Source: Prolixibacteraceae bacterium
Lineage (GTDB): Bacteria > Bacteroidota > Bacteroidia > Bacteroidales > Prolixibacteraceae
Direction: 5' to 3'
DNA: 64,000 nt
NCBI GenBank assembly: GCA_025355875.1
Contig: JANXYV010000186.1
Coordinates: 32,301-96,300 of the forward strand
The position numbers and the translations under genes are program-made. Below the pieces are notes generated by a model. That model was not told the DNA's origin. It was given only the letters and a program-made list of their open reading frames with translations, and searched no databases. This document shows, in pieces, positions 17,606 through 26,100 of this stretch (its first letter is position 1; each line of letters starts with the position of its first letter).

Positions 17606-17737
17606 GCTTTTTGTATTTGAACAATCAAAAATAGGAAAAAATCCCAAAGCTTCAAGGCAAAGTTTTCAACAGGTGCCCATGATTTATGGTAAATGAAACT
17701 TTATGTACAGATAGTCTGAAGAAAACCAGATAATTCC

Positions 17738-17745
17738 TAAATTTG
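17738..17745 (+). promoter_or_regulatory. galE promoter -7 box
   Basis: TAAATTTG fits TAnnTTTG and ends 20 bp before the galE ATG at 17766. A GTG at 17745 overlaps the box and is therefore unlikely to be the start. Confidence 0.5.
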
Positions 17746-17765
17746 TGCCTCATTCAAATTTCGAT

Positions 17766-18797
17766 ATGGAAACGAAGCAAATTTTAGTGACCGGCGGCAC
17801 CGGATACATTGGTTCTCACACGGTAGTTGAACTCCAAAATGCGGGTTATGAAGTGATTATTGTGGATAACTTATCGAACTCGAGCGTGGAAGTACTTGGT
17901 GGAATTGAGAGAATTACCGGTATTCGTCCTGCATTCGAACAGTTTGATTTGATTGAAAAAGATAAAATGGATGCGTTTTTCTCCAGCTATCGGAATATTG
18001 AAGCTATCATTCATTTTGCGGCTTCGAAAGCGGTGGGCGAATCAGTTGAAAAGCCATTGTTGTACTACCGGAACAACCTGGTTTCGATGATCAATCTGCT
18101 GGAATGTCAGATCAAATACGGCATTTCAAATATTGTCTTTTCCTCCTCCTGTACGGTCTATGGACAACCTGATGTTTTACCGGTTACCGAAAACACTCCG
18201 CGGAAGGATGCTGAATCGCCCTATGGAAATACAAAGCGCGTAAACGAGGATATTTTAAAAGACACCATTGCAGCAAACCCGCAGATCAAAGGGATTGCAC
18301 TCCGGTATTTTAATCCGGTTGGGGCGCATCCTTCTGCAGAAATTGGCGAGCTTCCATTGGGAATACCAGCCAATCTGGTTCCATTTGTAACCCAGACAGC
18401 TGCCGGATTGCGAACCGAACTGATGGTATTCGGGAACGATTACAACACCGTTGACGGCTCAGCCGTACGCGATTACATTAATGTAGTCGACCTTGCCAAA
18501 GCGCATGTAATTGCAGTCAACCGCTTGGTGGAGAATAAGAACAAATCAGGATACGAAATCTTCAACCTGGGAACCGGAACCGGAATTTCTGTCCTTGAGA
18601 TTATTCAAGCTTTTGAGAATTCAACCGGAGTAAAACTGAATTATAAAATTGTTGACCGGCGTGCCGGTGACATCGAGAAAATATGGGCAGATACAACTTA
18701 TGCCAATGAGGAATTAGGTTGGAAAGCTGAAAAAGGATTGGAAGAAACGCTGCTTTCAGCCTGGAACTGGGAAAAGAAAATCAGGGGCATAAGATAA
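17766..18797 (+). CDS. galE: UDP-glucose 4-epimerase
   Basis: Interconverts UDP-glucose and UDP-galactose; supplies sugars for surface polysaccharide. 343 residues of the extended SDR family. NAD-binding GGTGYIGSHTVVELQ near the start, catalytic S/T and YxxxK in SSCTVYGQP and SPYGNTKRVNED, and the C-terminal NLGTGTGISVLE and RAGDIEKIWAD blocks are diagnostic for GalE. The gene stands alone between a promoter box and a bidirectional terminator. With rfbB and the glycosyltransferases at 43-46 kb it points to LPS or capsule synthesis. Confidence 0.95.
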   Translation: METKQILVTGGTGYIGSHTVVELQNAGYEVIIVDNLSNSSVEVLGGIERITGIRPAFEQFDLIEKDKMDAFFSSYRNIEAIIHFAASKAVGESVEKPLLYYRNNLVSMINLLECQIKYGISNIVFSSSCTVYGQPDVLPVTENTPRKDAESPYGNTKRVNEDILKDTIAANPQIKGIALRYFNPVGAHPSAEIGELPLGIPANLVPFVTQTAAGLRTELMVFGNDYNTVDGSAVRDYINVVDLAKAHVIAVNRLVENKNKSGYEIFNLGTGTGISVLEIIQAFENSTGVKLNYKIVDRRAGDIEKIWADTTYANEELGWKAEKGLEETLLSAWNWEKKIRGIR

Positions 18798-18815
18798 ATT
18801 GAATTTCCTGGAAAG

Positions 18816-18854
18816 AATAAAATGGTCGACCTGATGAGGGCCGACCATTTTATT
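18816..18854. terminator. Bidirectional terminator between galE and the S46 peptidase
   Basis: A perfect 13-bp inverted repeat AATAAAATGGTCG / CGACCATTTTATT (18816-18828 with 18842-18854). A and T runs at the arms serve both converging genes. Confidence 0.85.
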
Positions 18855-18875
18855 TAATGAAACCAGTGAGTTCGG

Positions 18876-21014
18876 TTATTTGGCGAATTTCATTTCGTTG
18901 AGCAGATAGCCGGCGCCACCGAATTTATCCATGATGAATAGGGTGTAACGGATATCGACATTGATACAGCGTTGCAGCATGGGCTCGAAAATAATGTCTC
19001 CGCTCATCGATTCCCAGTTTCCGTCAAATGCGGTCCCGATCAGTTCACCTTTTCGGTTCATCACCGGGCTGCCTGAATTACCGCCGGTGATGTCGTTATT
19101 GGTAAGAAAAGCAACCGGCATCCGGCCGTCCTTCAGGGCATATTGTCCGAAATCTTTTTTGGCGTACAATTCTTTCAGCTTATCGGGAACAACAAATTCC
19201 CAGTTATTCGGGTCTTCCTTTTGCATCACACCATCGAGTGTAGTTTGGTAATCATAAATCACTCCATCTTTGGGGGAATAATTCAGCACTTTTCCGTAGG
19301 TGAGCCGCATGGTTGAATTGGCATCGGGATACATCGCCTGACCTTTTTTCATTTCAAGCATTCCGGCAATGTATTGTTTTTGTCCTTTTGCATACAAGGT
19401 GTTGTACTGCTCAATATCGCGGTTGAGTTTAGAAATGGCATCCGAAATATTTTTACCAGCCACAAAGGCCGGGTCCTTTTCCATGAGATGCTGATCACCT
19501 GCCTGAGCTGCCTTCAGTTTTTCTTCTGAAACAAACACGGATTGGCTGAAAATGTCATCCACATAGGTGTCAATATTTCCCTGGTATTGGCTGTCGATGG
19601 TTTTATAAAATTCAGGAAGGTCGCTTGCCGGTACTTTTTCCTTGAAAAGTTTGATCATAGCTTTGGCAACTTTGATGTCGGTAGTCAGGTTGTAATCTTT
19701 GTAGAAATCTGCCGGGCTGACAGAAGGCGGACCTGGTCGGGCATCTTTTTGGCTCTCTTCAGATTTGGGACCATAACGCACTGCAGCAGAGGTCAGCTCG
19801 ATCGAACTGAGAGCTTCCCGAAAATATTGAAGAGTATACTGAAGTTTGGCGCGTCCTTCAATGCCCACTTTGACATCAGCCAGGGCATGACCATATTTTT
19901 CAACCCGCGAAGCGTCAGCAGCAACCCAATCAGTAAATGTTTTTTCCTCCGAAACCATCCGTTCCATCACCTTCAATTTTTTAAAGGACTCATTCATGGC
20001 CATTGATTTTTTCCAGGCATTTGATGAACCGGCATATTTGTTCGAATATTGCAGCCTGATTTTGGGATCGGCGACCATGTCTTTCATCAAAATGTCCTGA
20101 CGGATTCCCCGGACAAGAATTCGGATGGTATTGTTGATTTCGCTGGTTTCCTTTACCTCGAACGAAGTCATAAAACGGTTGGTCCTTCCGGGGTATCCCA
20201 GGATGAACGCAGGGTCATTCTGTTGCACTCCTTTCAGCGAAATGGTCAGGAATTTCTTCGGTTGGTAAGGAATATTGTCTTTTGAATATTCTGCCGGGTT
20301 GTTGTCCTTGTCGGCATAAATCCGGAACATGCTGAAATCGCCGGTATGCCGCGGCCACATCCAGTTGTCGGTATCGGCGCCAAATTTGCCGATCGAGGAG
20401 GGCGGTGCGCCTACAAAACGGATATCGGTGAATGTTTTGGTAATGACCAGATAATATTGGTTTTCACCGTAAAATGATGCAATTCTTCCCTTGAGGAACT
20501 TATTGTTCCCAATCGCCTTGGCCGTAAGTTGGTCCGAAAGGGTTTTCAACGCATCGGCCTTTGCTTTTTGATCAGTGATCCCAGCTAAAGCGTCCGTTGC
20601 CTCCCTGGTCACATCTTCGAAACGGTCGAGAAAAGTGACGGTAAGCCCTTTGGCCGGAAGTTCTTCTTCGCGGCTTTTTGCCCAAAAACCATCCATCAGG
20701 TAATTGTGTTCCACCGAACTTAACTTCTGAATGGTTCCGTAACCACAGTGGTGGTTGGTTAGTACAAGCGCATCTTTCGAGATGATCTCGGCAGTACATC
20801 CTCCGCCAAATTGCAAAATGGCATCTTTTAGACTCGAGTTGTTGATATCATAAATTTCTTTGGCAGAAAGTTTGAACCCCATGTCCGACATGGTTTTGAT
20901 GTTCAGTTTCTGAATCAGTGGAAGCATCCACATTCCTTCATCGGCGCGAAGGGAACCAATCGACCATACTATGGTGGAAAGGAAAATTAGGATCAGTTTT
21001 TTAAAGTTCAGCAT
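18876..21014 (-). CDS. S46-family dipeptidyl-peptidase, DPP7-like
   Basis: Periplasmic serine exopeptidase releasing N-terminal dipeptides, 712 residues, the usual DPP7/DPP11 length. Signal peptide in residues 1-24. Catalytic His in LTNHHCGYG (about residue 89), Asp in DTDNWMWPRHTGD and Ser in GGNSGSPVMN, so the triad is complete. The residue 18 positions after the catalytic Ser is Gly (AFDGNWE), where DPP11 is known to have Arg; Gly is the DPP7 state and predicts a hydrophobic rather than acidic P1 preference. The organism probably uses peptides as nutrients. Single gene with its own terminator. Confidence 0.93.
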   Translation of the reverse strand: MLNFKKLILIFLSTIVWSIGSLRADEGMWMLPLIQKLNIKTMSDMGFKLSAKEIYDINNSSLKDAILQFGGGCTAEIISKDALVLTNHHCGYGTIQKLSSVEHNYLMDGFWAKSREEELPAKGLTVTFLDRFEDVTREATDALAGITDQKAKADALKTLSDQLTAKAIGNNKFLKGRIASFYGENQYYLVITKTFTDIRFVGAPPSSIGKFGADTDNWMWPRHTGDFSMFRIYADKDNNPAEYSKDNIPYQPKKFLTISLKGVQQNDPAFILGYPGRTNRFMTSFEVKETSEINNTIRILVRGIRQDILMKDMVADPKIRLQYSNKYAGSSNAWKKSMAMNESFKKLKVMERMVSEEKTFTDWVAADASRVEKYGHALADVKVGIEGRAKLQYTLQYFREALSSIELTSAAVRYGPKSEESQKDARPGPPSVSPADFYKDYNLTTDIKVAKAMIKLFKEKVPASDLPEFYKTIDSQYQGNIDTYVDDIFSQSVFVSEEKLKAAQAGDQHLMEKDPAFVAGKNISDAISKLNRDIEQYNTLYAKGQKQYIAGMLEMKKGQAMYPDANSTMRLTYGKVLNYSPKDGVIYDYQTTLDGVMQKEDPNNWEFVVPDKLKELYAKKDFGQYALKDGRMPVAFLTNNDITGGNSGSPVMNRKGELIGTAFDGNWESMSGDIIFEPMLQRCINVDIRYTLFIMDKFGGAGYLLNEMKFAK

Positions 21015-21135
21015 TTTTAAAGTCTGGGTTTTGTAATAATTAATTAATCCTGCAAGAATAGCAAAAAAGTGCCGAGATAAAAAGATTATCTATCCATCTT
21101 CCTGCCGCGAAGGCAAGTTTTCCAAACAAATGTTT

Positions 21136-21143
21136 TACTTTTG
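21136..21143 (+). promoter_or_regulatory. rfbB promoter -7 box
   Basis: TACTTTTG fits TAnnTTTG, ending 23 bp before the rfbB ATG. No convincing -33 element. Confidence 0.45.
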
Positions 21144-21166
21144 GAATTTCCAAAACAAAACGAAAT

Positions 21167-22219
21167 ATGAAGACTATCCTGATTACCGGCGGCGCTGGGT
21201 TTATTGGTTCACACCTGGTGCGGCTATTTGTAAACAAATATCCTGAATATCATATTGTCAATCTCGACAAACTGACTTATGCCGGAAACCTTGCCAATCT
21301 GACCGATATCGAAAACAGGCCAAACTACGAATTCGTGAAAGGCGATATTGTTGATGCCGATTTTATCCTGAAGTTGTTTGTCGAAAGGCAATTCGACGGG
21401 GTAATCCACCTTGCTGCCGAATCACATGTCGACCGTTCGATCAGCAATCCAACCGAGTTTGTATTTACCAACGTGATCGGTACAGTCAATCTGCTGAATG
21501 CTGCCCGGCACATATGGAAAGACAATACCGAAGGCAAACGGTTTTACCATATTTCGACTGACGAAGTTTATGGCAGCCTGGGCGATGAAGGGATGTTTAC
21601 CGAAGAAACCGGTTACGATCCACACAGTCCTTATTCGGCTTCAAAAGCCAGTTCCGACCACTTTGTACGGGCTTACCACGACACTTTTGGTATCCCGGCT
21701 GTTGTCTCCAACTGCTCGAATAATTACGGTTCGTTCCAGTTTCCTGAAAAACTGATTCCGCTGTTCATCAACAACATCAAGCACAACAAGGCTTTACCGG
21801 TTTATGGTGAAGGCCTCAACGTTCGTGACTGGTTGTGGGTTGAAGATCATGCCCGTGCCATTGATGTAATTTACCATCGGGGTAAAAATGGCGACACCTA
21901 TAACATTGGCGGCCATAACGAATGGACAAACATCGCCTTGATCAAAGTCATGTGCGGCATCATGGACCGCAAACTGGGCCGCGTAGCGGGAACTTCAGAA
22001 AAGCTCATAACCTATGTGAAAGACCGTGCCGGACACGATTTGCGCTATGCCATCGATTCTACCAAACTGCAAAAAGAATTGAACTGGGTGCCGAGTCTTC
22101 AGTTTGAAGAAGGATTGGAGAAAACCATCGACTGGTACCTCGCCAACACCGAATGGATGGAAAATGTGACCAGCGGCGATTACCAAAGCTATTACGAAAA
22201 ACAATACCTTAACAGGTAA
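21167..22219 (+). CDS. rfbB: dTDP-glucose 4,6-dehydratase
   Basis: Second step of dTDP-L-rhamnose synthesis. 350 residues of the extended SDR family: GGAGFIGSHLVRLFV, HLAAESHVDRSI, FYHISTDEVYGSLGD with the catalytic Thr-Asp-Glu, YSASKASSDHFVRAYH and NCSNNYGSFQFPEKLIPLF. Complete to the C-terminus ENVTSGDYQSYYEKQYLNR. The last 80 bp are duplicated at 22706-22784, downstream of two small genes, indicating an insertion at this 3' end. rfbA, rfbC and rfbD are not in the window. Confidence 0.96.
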   Translation: MKTILITGGAGFIGSHLVRLFVNKYPEYHIVNLDKLTYAGNLANLTDIENRPNYEFVKGDIVDADFILKLFVERQFDGVIHLAAESHVDRSISNPTEFVFTNVIGTVNLLNAARHIWKDNTEGKRFYHISTDEVYGSLGDEGMFTEETGYDPHSPYSASKASSDHFVRAYHDTFGIPAVVSNCSNNYGSFQFPEKLIPLFINNIKHNKALPVYGEGLNVRDWLWVEDHARAIDVIYHRGKNGDTYNIGGHNEWTNIALIKVMCGIMDRKLGRVAGTSEKLITYVKDRAGHDLRYAIDSTKLQKELNWVPSLQFEEGLEKTIDWYLANTEWMENVTSGDYQSYYEKQYLNR

Positions 22220-22221
22220 TT
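22141..22221 (+). repeat. rfbB 3'-end duplication, copy 1 (inside the functional gene)
   Basis: The last codons and stop of rfbB. 22156-22200 is identical over 45 nt to 22719-22763, with partial similarity on both sides. It forms direct repeats flanking the DUF4258/DUF2283 pair. Confidence 0.85.
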
Positions 22222-22248
22222 ATATGATATCAATGATTCAAGAAGAAT

Positions 22249-22506
22249 ATGAACTTTGAATTCTCAAAACATGCATTAGATCAGCTTATTCAGAGGGATA
22301 TTTCTAAGGAGCATATTCTGTTGGTTCTTGAGCAGCCAGATTTCATTGAGATTCAGGATGCTGGCATTAAAGTTTACTCAAAAGTGTTTTTAGAGAAGTC
22401 AAAAGCTTATCTTTACCGTGTATTTATGAATGAGCTAAAGAACCCGACTTTAATAGTTACGGTTTACAAAACATCTAAAACCGACAAGTATGTTAATAAA
22501 ATATGA
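22249..22506 (+). CDS. DUF4258-family small protein
   Basis: 85 residues. The start FEFSKHALDQLIQRDIS (helix with the HA..R..R-type pattern), the middle VYSKVFLEKSKAYLYRVFM and the closing IVTVYKTSKTDKY match the DUF4258 family, which is short, basic and often paired with a small acidic partner, like the toxin half of toxin-antitoxin pairs. Overlaps the DUF2283 gene by 17 nt, so the two are co-expressed. Lies between two copies of the rfbB 3' end and is more AT-rich than its neighbours, suggesting recent arrival. No catalytic role shown for the family that I can state. Confidence 0.7.
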   Translation: MNFEFSKHALDQLIQRDISKEHILLVLEQPDFIEIQDAGIKVYSKVFLEKSKAYLYRVFMNELKNPTLIVTVYKTSKTDKYVNKI

Positions 22507-22684
22507 CAAAGAAGTTGATGTAGTTTACATCAAATTTTCTGAAGGAAAAGTTGCTGAGAGTGATGAGGACAAACCCGGAATCATTTTAGATTATGATGAT
22601 GAAGGAAATATTGTAGGCATCGAGGTTCTTGAAGCTTCAAAAAAGATAGGACAGCCAGACGGGATTGTCTATGAAGTGGCGTAA
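22490..22684 (+). CDS. DUF2283-family small acidic protein
   Basis: 64 residues. MLIKYDKEVDVVYIKF, then GIILDYDDEGNIVGIEVLEASKK is the DUF2283 signature. Strongly acidic, complementing the basic DUF4258 product encoded just upstream with a 17-nt overlap. The pairing of a basic and an acidic small protein with translational coupling resembles toxin-antitoxin organisation; in that reading this would be the antitoxin, though it comes second. It has no recognisable DNA-binding domain. Function unproven. Confidence 0.75.
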   Translation: MLIKYDKEVDVVYIKFSEGKVAESDEDKPGIILDYDDEGNIVGIEVLEASKKIGQPDGIVYEVA

Positions 22685-22705
22685 TATTTCTTCTGGAAAC
22701 TAACT

Positions 22706-22784
22706 GGCCAACCCGAATGATGGAAAATGTGACCAGCGGCGATTACCAAAGCTATTACGAAAAGCAATACCAGAACCGGTAATT
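22706..22784 (+). pseudogene. Orphan duplicate of the rfbB 3' end, copy 2
   Basis: Repeats the last about 80 bp of rfbB, including an in-frame YYEKQYQNR plus stop. It carries two single-base deletions relative to copy 1 near its left end (22712 and 22718 regions), so it no longer reads through. There is no start or upstream part of the gene. It marks the right side of the cassette holding DUF4258 and DUF2283. Confidence 0.85.
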
Positions 22785-22828
22785 CAAGGCAAAAGGATAA
22801 AGTAAAAAGGCAAAAAATGATTTCAGCA

Positions 22829-22861
22829 GTCAGGGTTTCACTTCGAAGTGAGGCCTTGACT
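22829..22861. repeat. Imperfect palindrome with perfect core TCACTTCGAAGTGA
   Basis: AGTCAGGG and CCTTGACT arms surround a 14-bp perfect palindrome at 22838-22851. It could be a factor-independent terminator without a T run or a recombination remnant at the edge of the accessory patch. Confidence 0.45.
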
Positions 22862-22935
22862 TATTGATTTTCATTCTGTAATTGCTTCCATTAACTTCAA
22901 CATCATTTGAATTGCGCATATTAGCTTGGTCTCAA

Positions 22936-23148
22936 TTACTTCATTATCATTCCTTCAATTTCTTTTGACGTTTCTTTTGCAAAAATTTTTGAGCCATCAC
23001 TCATCGTTATTATTGATTTACTTAGATTGTCTTCGTCAATTTCATCAATAACAGATATGATATTTTTTGGGTTAATCTTCATTTGGGAATCTTCATCTGG
23101 TCCATAATAAGTACCACCCGGGATTGTAACTGTAATCAATGCTTCCAT
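22936..23148 (-). CDS. Small protein, unknown function
   Basis: 70 residues. Not confidently recognised. The pattern NPKNIISVIDEIDEDN followed by KSIITMSDGSKIFAKETSKEI (strand, strand, TMSDGSKxxAKE turn) recalls small FlbD-like or sequence-specific beta-barrel proteins in which a DG turn precedes a strand and C-terminal helix. It has no signal peptide or membrane segment. It is on the same strand and 43 bp downstream of the big surface-protein gene's upstream neighbour side, i.e. it lies just past that gene's stop and may be co-transcribed. AT-rich like the rest of the patch. Confidence 0.5.
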   Translation of the reverse strand: MEALITVTIPGGTYYGPDEDSQMKINPKNIISVIDEIDEDNLSKSIITMSDGSKIFAKETSKEIEGMIMK

Positions 23149-23190
23149 AATTTGTCAAATTTTAGATTGTTATTTATCTTAATATTCAAT

Positions 23191-26100
23191 TCATTCTTTT
23201 ACTATTTTAAATATTGTCTCATTCACTTTTACAAAATAGAAACCAGGTTTTAGATGTGAAATATTTACTTTTTTCCCTATTGAAGTAATTAGCTCCCTTC
23301 CCAGATAATCAAATACTAAAACAGATATCATATCAATTTGGGGTGCATCAATAATTAACACATCCTGTACCGGATTTGGATAAATACGAATGTCAGTTTG
23401 CAATTGATCTACAATTTCAGTGTTTAAGGTGAATTTTGCAACCAAAACCCTATTGCTCCCAACAGAAAATGAATATTCATTGACAATACTTAACTGCACT
23501 TCATTCTCAGTCCAACTGACAAATTTATAACCTGGATTTGGAGTTGCCGTTACAGTAACTGTTGAACTGTAATCAAATGTTCCGCCTCCAATAACTGACC
23601 CACCGAGAATAGGTAATCCCGAAATTGAAACAGTATGCGTATTGAGAGTAAAATTGGCAACTAAAGACCGGTTAGCATTTACAGAGAAATTATACGAAGG
23701 ATTAGTACTTACCGATAGCCCATTTTCTGACCAATTTGAAAAACTATACCCAGTATTTGCAACTGCCGTTAATGAAACTGTTGTGCCGTAATTAAATGTT
23801 CCGCCTCCACTAACTGACCCACCAAGAACAGGTAATGCCGATAATGAAATAGTGTGTATGTTGATGCCAAAGTTGGCGACTAAAGTCCTGTTAATATTTA
23901 CTGTAAAGCTATAGTTTGGATTATCACTCACTGCGGTTCCGTTTTCTGTCCAGTTTACAAAGCTATAACCTGCATTTGGACTTGCACTTAAAGTTGCCAC
24001 TTCTCCACTATTGTAAGTTTTGGCACCTGAAAATGAACCACCAAAACTTGGATTAGCACTTGCACTAATTGTATATGTGTTAGCAATAACAATTGCGTTA
24101 ATTACAAAACTTTCACCTTTTAAGCCAGTTGATGCTGTGACAAAAATTGAGTCATTTGGATACAAGATATCCAATATTACATTCCATTTACCATTAACAA
24201 CTGTATTGTATTTAGCTGATGAATTTTTATTAGTCCAGACTTTTACTGTTGAACCATTTTCAATGTGACTTCCAGCTAATGCAACACTGGTTCCTGAATA
24301 AACAGGTGTTACAATTTCAGGTGAATTCGATTGTATGTTAAATAGATATGGAAAGGTTACTGATTCTTTTATATGCCAAATAGTATCAAAATTAAATGAT
24401 AAGGCACTGTAATTTGATTGTAATCTAAGCTGATCGAGCGATTTGCCTGTACCTTGCATTCCATTATCAGTTACGTTTACAATATTACCATTCACTGTAA
24501 CAATCATGTCTTTATTGGCATAATTGTCAGTTAGCACTGGAATGGGTGCACTATTAGCAAAACCTCCCACAATTCTATTTATACTGTTGTTTCCTGAAAC
24601 TGACTTTCCTAGTGCAACACAATTTTTACTAAATGCACTTGTCCCATCATTATAGCCAACTAAAGCGGAAGCTCTGTAAATGCTGCTCACATTGGAATTT
24701 GAATAAGAATTTTCTACCTTTTTCTTGTTATAAGCAATTAAGCCTCCCGAATAACTTGTAGCTCCGGTTGCAGAAACTTTCCCTGATGCATTAGTGTTTG
24801 ATACAATTCCTTCATTGAATCCGATTAATCCACCTCCATAACTTGTAGCTCCACTTGTACTTATATCACCTGCACTGTATGCCTGATTAATAGTTCCATA
24901 ATTATAACCAGCCAAACCACCAATGAATGAACTTGCAGTTGCACTTGTTCTGTTTCCGATGCAAAATGTTCTATTGATTTTACCGTAGTTTGCTGCTGCT
25001 ATTCCTCCGATATAACCACTGTTAGTTGTGTTGCTCAAATTACCCGAAAAACTGCATGAATCAATAATGCCCTTATTTACAGCAACAATACCAGCAGTAT
25101 AAGTTTGTCCCGCAAAAGTTTTTGTAGCCGATGCCTTCACATGCAAATTTTTGATAGTAGCAGTACTTGCTGTCTGGTAAAAAAGTGAAGCAACATCTGC
25201 TGTAATATAAAGATTTGAGATAATATGATTATTCCCATCGAAGGAACCGCGTAACGAATTTGCTTGTGTGCCAATTGGAACCCATGCATTGCTTAACGAT
25301 ATATCATTCATTAGTATATAATGAGATCCTAAATCAGTTATCGTTCTTAAATCAGATTCAGTGTAAATCTTATAAGGATTAGCAATTGTACCATCACCAT
25401 TTAGTAGAACAGACTGTATGACAGTATAACTTGGCTTCAATCCACTAGTTTGGGCTGTTACTGATAATACATCACCAGCTTTTAGAGCCGGAACTTCTAT
25501 CGACCAGATATTACCTGTAGCGACAGTATTAAAAGAAATGTCATTTACTTTAATTATAACCTTAGCTCCACTTACGCATTTTCCATTTATGGTGGTTGAA
25601 CCAGGTTTAAAAGGATTATTCGTAAACTCAGCAGGAGGTGTTTGCCATAGAAAAAAAGGAAGACTTTCTGTATTTGAAATATTCCATGTATTGGTAAAGT
25701 CAAAGCCTAATCCTTGATAAGTCGCTTTAAGTTCCAAACTTGAAAGTCCATACCCAATGCCATTCAAATCATCGTCAACTACTTGTTTAATTTCACTATT
25801 TTCAAGTAGTACTGTTTTGACCCACGCAAGATTATTTGAAAATCCGCATCCGGATTCATTTTGTCCAAGAACTTTATTAACATTGCTTATGCCTGATTGT
25901 AAAGATGTTATTGAAATATTATTTGTTATACTAATATTTGCTGCTTTGGCAATAATGCCTCCACTGTTTGAACCAGCATTTTCAATGGTTGAATTCGAAT
26001 AATTCATATTGATATTTGAAAAATATCCACCCCAATACTTAGTACTCAAGTTTGAATAAATATATCCTAATATACCTCCAGTTTGCCCAGTTCCCTTTAA

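Noticed and set aside
17745..17765. GTG start for galE at 17745
   Set aside because: It overlaps the -7 box; the ATG at 17766 matches GalE N-termini.
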